Source: Voacanga thouarsii (Eukaryota > Streptophyta > Magnoliopsida > Gentianales > Apocynaceae). From it: DNA of 64,000 nucleotides. The stretch is taken from assembly GCA_026120185.1 (NCBI GenBank), contig JANUWF010001497.1, positions 4,638,501 through 4,702,500 of the forward strand. The letters are read 5' to 3'. Shown here one piece after another: positions 61,026 through 64,000 of the stretch (the stretch's first letter is position 1; every line of letters starts with the position of its first letter). The notes beneath the pieces are model-generated. The model searched no databases. It was not told where the DNA came from and saw only the letters and a program-made list of their open reading frames with translations. The translations under genes and the position numbers were made by a program.

Positions 61026-61275
61026 TCTCTCCTAAGCTCCTTTACAATTCTTTTCTTAGCTATTTATGCAGACGCGTTATGACTTGCTGGGAGTTTTGGT
61101 ATCTACTCTAACAAATTAGGGTATACTTGGAAGTAAGTCGTTTGATTTGAATTTTAAAATTTTCACCTCACATTTTTTTTTAAAAACAAATTCCTTTTCA
61201 ACTCAAATAAATTTTACTCACATTTTATTTTTTTCCCAGCTCTCTACTCATACATTTAGCAAAAAGGGCACTACG
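60061..61275. other. AT-rich intergenic DNA with microsatellite
   Basis: No gene is supported. Confidence 0.55.
60962..61021. repeat. (TA)n microsatellite
   Basis: About 30 uninterrupted TA dinucleotides. Confidence 0.95.
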
Positions 61276-61284
61276 ATGGCTGGT

Positions 61285-62600
61285 TGTAGAGGCGTTCACT
61301 ATTTGATTTAAATTAAAACATTGAATTGAACCGAAATTCAATTTTCAATTTGATTAGGTTCAGTTTAATTTTTTTTAAAAAAATAAATAGGTTTGGTTTT
61401 CGATTTTGGTTCTCCATAACCGAACCAAATTAAAAATATATATATAATTTCTTTTTTTTTTTAAACAATTGTATGTTTATAGGTATAACTTTTTTTTCTT
61501 ATTTTTCTCTTTGTTCATGCATGCATGTCTTGTATAATATATATGAAAAGTGTATAAGAACATTAAATATTTGTATTAGATATAATAATTTTATTTTTAG
61601 AATGTAAAATTATATATTTAGTTAATTATTCTACATGTATATATCTCATTATTTAGATTAAATGAACTAAATATTACATATATTTATGCATTAAATTTTA
61701 CATATTCTTTTTCTATATATCTAATTTGGAACAAAGTATTAAATTAACAAACAAAAAATATTATATATTATATCCATATTTGTTTTCTTTCTTTTTTTTT
61801 TAATAAGATGATACAAAGTAGTATTAAATTAATAATGACTGTCTAGCTATCCTATCCCAATCCACAAACAATCCCGACACGATAAAATCATAAAATGTCC
61901 CAACTCTCTATCCAATACTCTGAGTAGCAAACCAAAAGACCCTGAGTCTAGAGATTTGTTTGGGAAAGGGAGGAAGGCTGAGGAAAGGGCCCAAACAAAT
62001 GTTGGGTTTGAAGATTGTGAGGAGCACAAACACTGTGCCAACCCAAGTGTAGAGCAAGAGGAAGAAGCCAGAGGAGGAGATTGTGAGCTTTGTAGACAAA
62101 ATAAGAAGTGGAAACCCAAAAGGAAACAACAAAGGAACAACGATCGGGCCAAGATCCAAGTGCCAAGCAAAAGCTGGGCTTGGATATGGCTGAACAAAGC
62201 CAGAAACAGCGAGGAAGACGACGGGCGCTAGGGAGTAGGGAGAAAAGGGAAAGAGGTGAAGATTTTTTTGTTGTTTTCTTTCTTGTAACTTTTAAATGAT
62301 TTTAATAATATACATTTAAATGGCCTTGATTGTATTACTCAAACAATATATGAAATATATTTTTATTTTTGGTATGATTAGATTTAAAATGAGTTAAGTC
62401 GGCCACAAATAAAAGAAAAAAAAACTTAAAAATTCGGTTTTAAAATTAACGTAACCGAACAAACTTGAATAAACTTGATTCAATCTATTTAGTTTTATAT
62501 ATAACTCAATTTGATTTGCTTTTTAAAAAAAAAATTAAGGAAAACTTAGAATCAAAATTTTAAAACTGAAAACCAAATGCAAACCTGACTGATTGCCTAC
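61285..62600. mobile_element. Probable non-autonomous inverted-repeat element
   Basis: The left part (61300-61440) has GAATTGAACCGAAATTC and GGTTTGGTTTTCGATTTTGG. The right part (62430-62590) has the inverted theme (TTAACGTAACCGAAC, GAAAACCAAATGCAAACC). Possible ends are TAGAGGCGTTCAC and, in reverse, TAGGCAATCAGTC. Such AACCGAACC-rich inverted repeats are typical of plant hAT-type non-autonomous elements (inference). No convincing 8-bp target duplication was found. The middle contains a GC-richer 275-base purine-rich open stretch (61956-62231) that may be captured DNA. Confidence 0.4.
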
Positions 62601-63560
62601 AGATGCCCTTCCCTTTCTTCCTTTCTATCCCACACCTCCTTTCCTTTCTTCCTCTCTATCCCTAGCTTCTGGCCCTTTCGCCTGTGTCATGGCTTCTCTC
62701 TTCCCCCTTCCCCTCTCACCACAGTAGCACCAAAAGCTAACCTCTATTCTCCCTTCCCTAATTCCTCTCTACCTCCTCTCCTTCCCTTCCTCTGTTCCGT
62801 GTTTTTGGATATATCAGTTTCAGAATCCGAACTGTGGGCACGCCAGTGGCAGCGGCAGATGTGAGGTAGAACAAATCTAGGGTTTTGTTGAGAATAAGGG
62901 TATATTCACAATTAAATTGGCAATCCTAGAAGGGTAAAAGAAGGTCTATTCATAATTAAATTGGCAATCCTAGAGATGTTTTTGGCTTTTCAAGTTTTTA
63001 CGAAAATTAAATATGAACACTAATCCAACTGATTTTTCCCCTTTTGGGTTTATAGCCTAATTCAAATGGAATTTGCCCTTTTAAACTCTCTTCCCATAAT
63101 TCAATTAGAAAAATCCCCTTCTAAAAACCCAATACACTCTTTTCAAGAATTCAATTAAAAATAAAGGAAAAAAATTTCAATTGTTTTCGAAGGACTGCAA
63201 ATTGAGAATTGAACGGCTTAATTGAAAATGTGTTACATTTCAAGGGATGAAAAAATTAACCCAAGTTAAAAATGAACGCCATTCCCAATATCTCTAGCAA
63301 TTTTCATTTTTAATTGGAAAAGAATCGAATTAGTCCATTACTTCTCTTCCATCACACTCTTCCTCGTATGTGTGCGAGCGCGCGGGGGCTGCGGGTGTTG
63401 GGGCTGGGGGTGCACATGGAGAAACACAGAAAGCCAGCAAAGCAAATATTTGTTTGATGTTTAGCAAAATATTACTAGTAACAACCGCCAGGTGAGGAAG
63501 ATGGCAGAACTTTGGCACAAAATTGGTGTTGTATCCTACAACAAACTCAAGTCTAGGCTC
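62601..63560. other. CT-rich to AT-rich intergenic DNA upstream of host gene end
   Basis: CT-rich runs lie at 62605-62800, and a near-repeat of about 30 bases (TTCAYAATTAAATTGGCAATCC) occurs at 62909 and 62951. Because the host gene runs leftward, this is its 3' flank; polyadenylation signals were not pinned down. Confidence 0.5.
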
Positions 63561-63569
63561 TTTTGCTTT

Positions 63570-64000
63570 TCATGCTGCTCCAACTTTCTGAGCCTTGTTT
63601 GGGCGGCGAGCAGCTGAATCATTTTCACGGGAACGAGAATGCTTCCAGCCTCGGTTGTGTTTCCCTCCCCTGTTAGACATACAACAGCAGTACATTTTCA
63701 GAGCTTCAGGACCGACCAAGAGCAAAAACTGTATAACCTAACATGTACAACCACCAGTACAGAGAAATGAAATATGTTGTTGAGATGCTGAGAATGAATA
63801 CACCATTCATCGTGCACATAAAAAACTTAACGAATATTTTCATCTCTATACCATAGGTCCATAACACAAGTCAATGGCAGACAAGAAGGGCGACCCTGGG
63901 AAGAACATATGCAAAGCATAGTAACCACTAATATCCTACCTTCCTCGGTTGCCTTTAAAATTATCGCGATGCTTTTCCTGATTATTTCGGAGTAGACTCC
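63570..64000 (-). CDS. Last two coding exons of a host gene with basic RG-rich tail (partial)
   Basis: On the minus strand an exon runs from the window edge to 63940 (SLLRNNQEKHRDNFKGNRG) and ends in a GT donor. The intron (63670-63939) ends in CTAACAG. The last exon is 63669-63570, reading GGKHNRGWKHSRSRENDSA and then ARRPNKAQKVGAA before TGA. The reading frame is kept across the splice with a split Arg codon. The tail is basic and rich in Arg, Gly, Asn and Lys, as in many RNA-binding or nucleolar proteins. The main domain lies outside the window, so the family is unknown. There are no stops and clean splice sites, unlike everything else here. Confidence 0.7.

Noticed and set aside
61847..62197. 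116-codon hydrophobic minus-strand ORF
   Set aside because: Cys/Phe/Leu-rich because it is antisense to a purine-rich stretch; no membrane protein family recognised.

Overview
The window is a stretch of nuclear DNA from a flowering plant, almost certainly a eudicot. It is AT-rich and mostly transposable elements in several nested layers. It also holds a decayed nuclear copy of plastid DNA and, at the right edge, the last two exons of one ordinary host gene. No lineage-specific host gene is readable, so the species cannot be named.

Layout. 1-582 is a foldback (MITE-like) element cut by the window edge. About 2035-5820 is a nuclear plastid insertion (NUPT) holding trnW-CCA, petG, petL, psbE, psbF, psbL, psbJ and the 3' end of petA in plastid gene order. 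C-to-T/G-to-A type damage has hit the photosystem genes. 6035-28433 is one Ty3/gypsy chromovirus-like element, bounded by a perfect CTTAA target duplication. Its LTRs are about 3.8 kb. The 5' LTR was later hit by a copia solo LTR (7299-9045, TTAAT duplication) and by a whole minus-strand copia element (10769-19474, GAGTY duplication). The gypsy pol has lost its integrase core. 36492-40777 is a 4.3-kb solo LTR with a TGCTA duplication.

The most interesting part is a pair of related Mutator-like elements (MULEs) placed back to back. MULE A lies on the minus strand (28439-42813, probably continuing at 5821-6034). MULE B lies on the plus strand (42853-51199, 9-bp target duplication, terminal inverted repeats of about 300 bp). 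Each carries a MuDR-type transposase gene followed, in the same orientation, by an intron-containing plant mobile domain (PMD, MAIN/MAIL1-like) gene. The facing ends of the two elements are only 39 bp apart. Their terminal regions hold arrays of short perfect-type palindromes. MULE B uses a 15-bp palindrome on a 30-bp repeat. MULE A uses an unrelated 25-bp palindrome. This resembles, without being the same as, the motif clusters that VANDAL MULE anti-silencing proteins bind.

52326-57932 is a young minus-strand copia element with 367-bp LTRs differing at only 3 sites, non-canonical TA...CA LTR ends and an AAGAC duplication. Its reading frames are nevertheless broken. 58493-58680 is a minus-strand tRNA-type SINE with A and B boxes, an A tail and a target duplication. 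The rest up to 63.5 kb is AT-rich intergenic DNA with microsatellites, a decayed cysteine-rich ORF and a probable inverted-repeat element. At 63570-64000 are the last two coding exons of a minus-strand gene with a basic, Arg/Gly-rich tail.

All alignments were done by eye. Boundaries given with target duplications are firm; others are marked as approximate.
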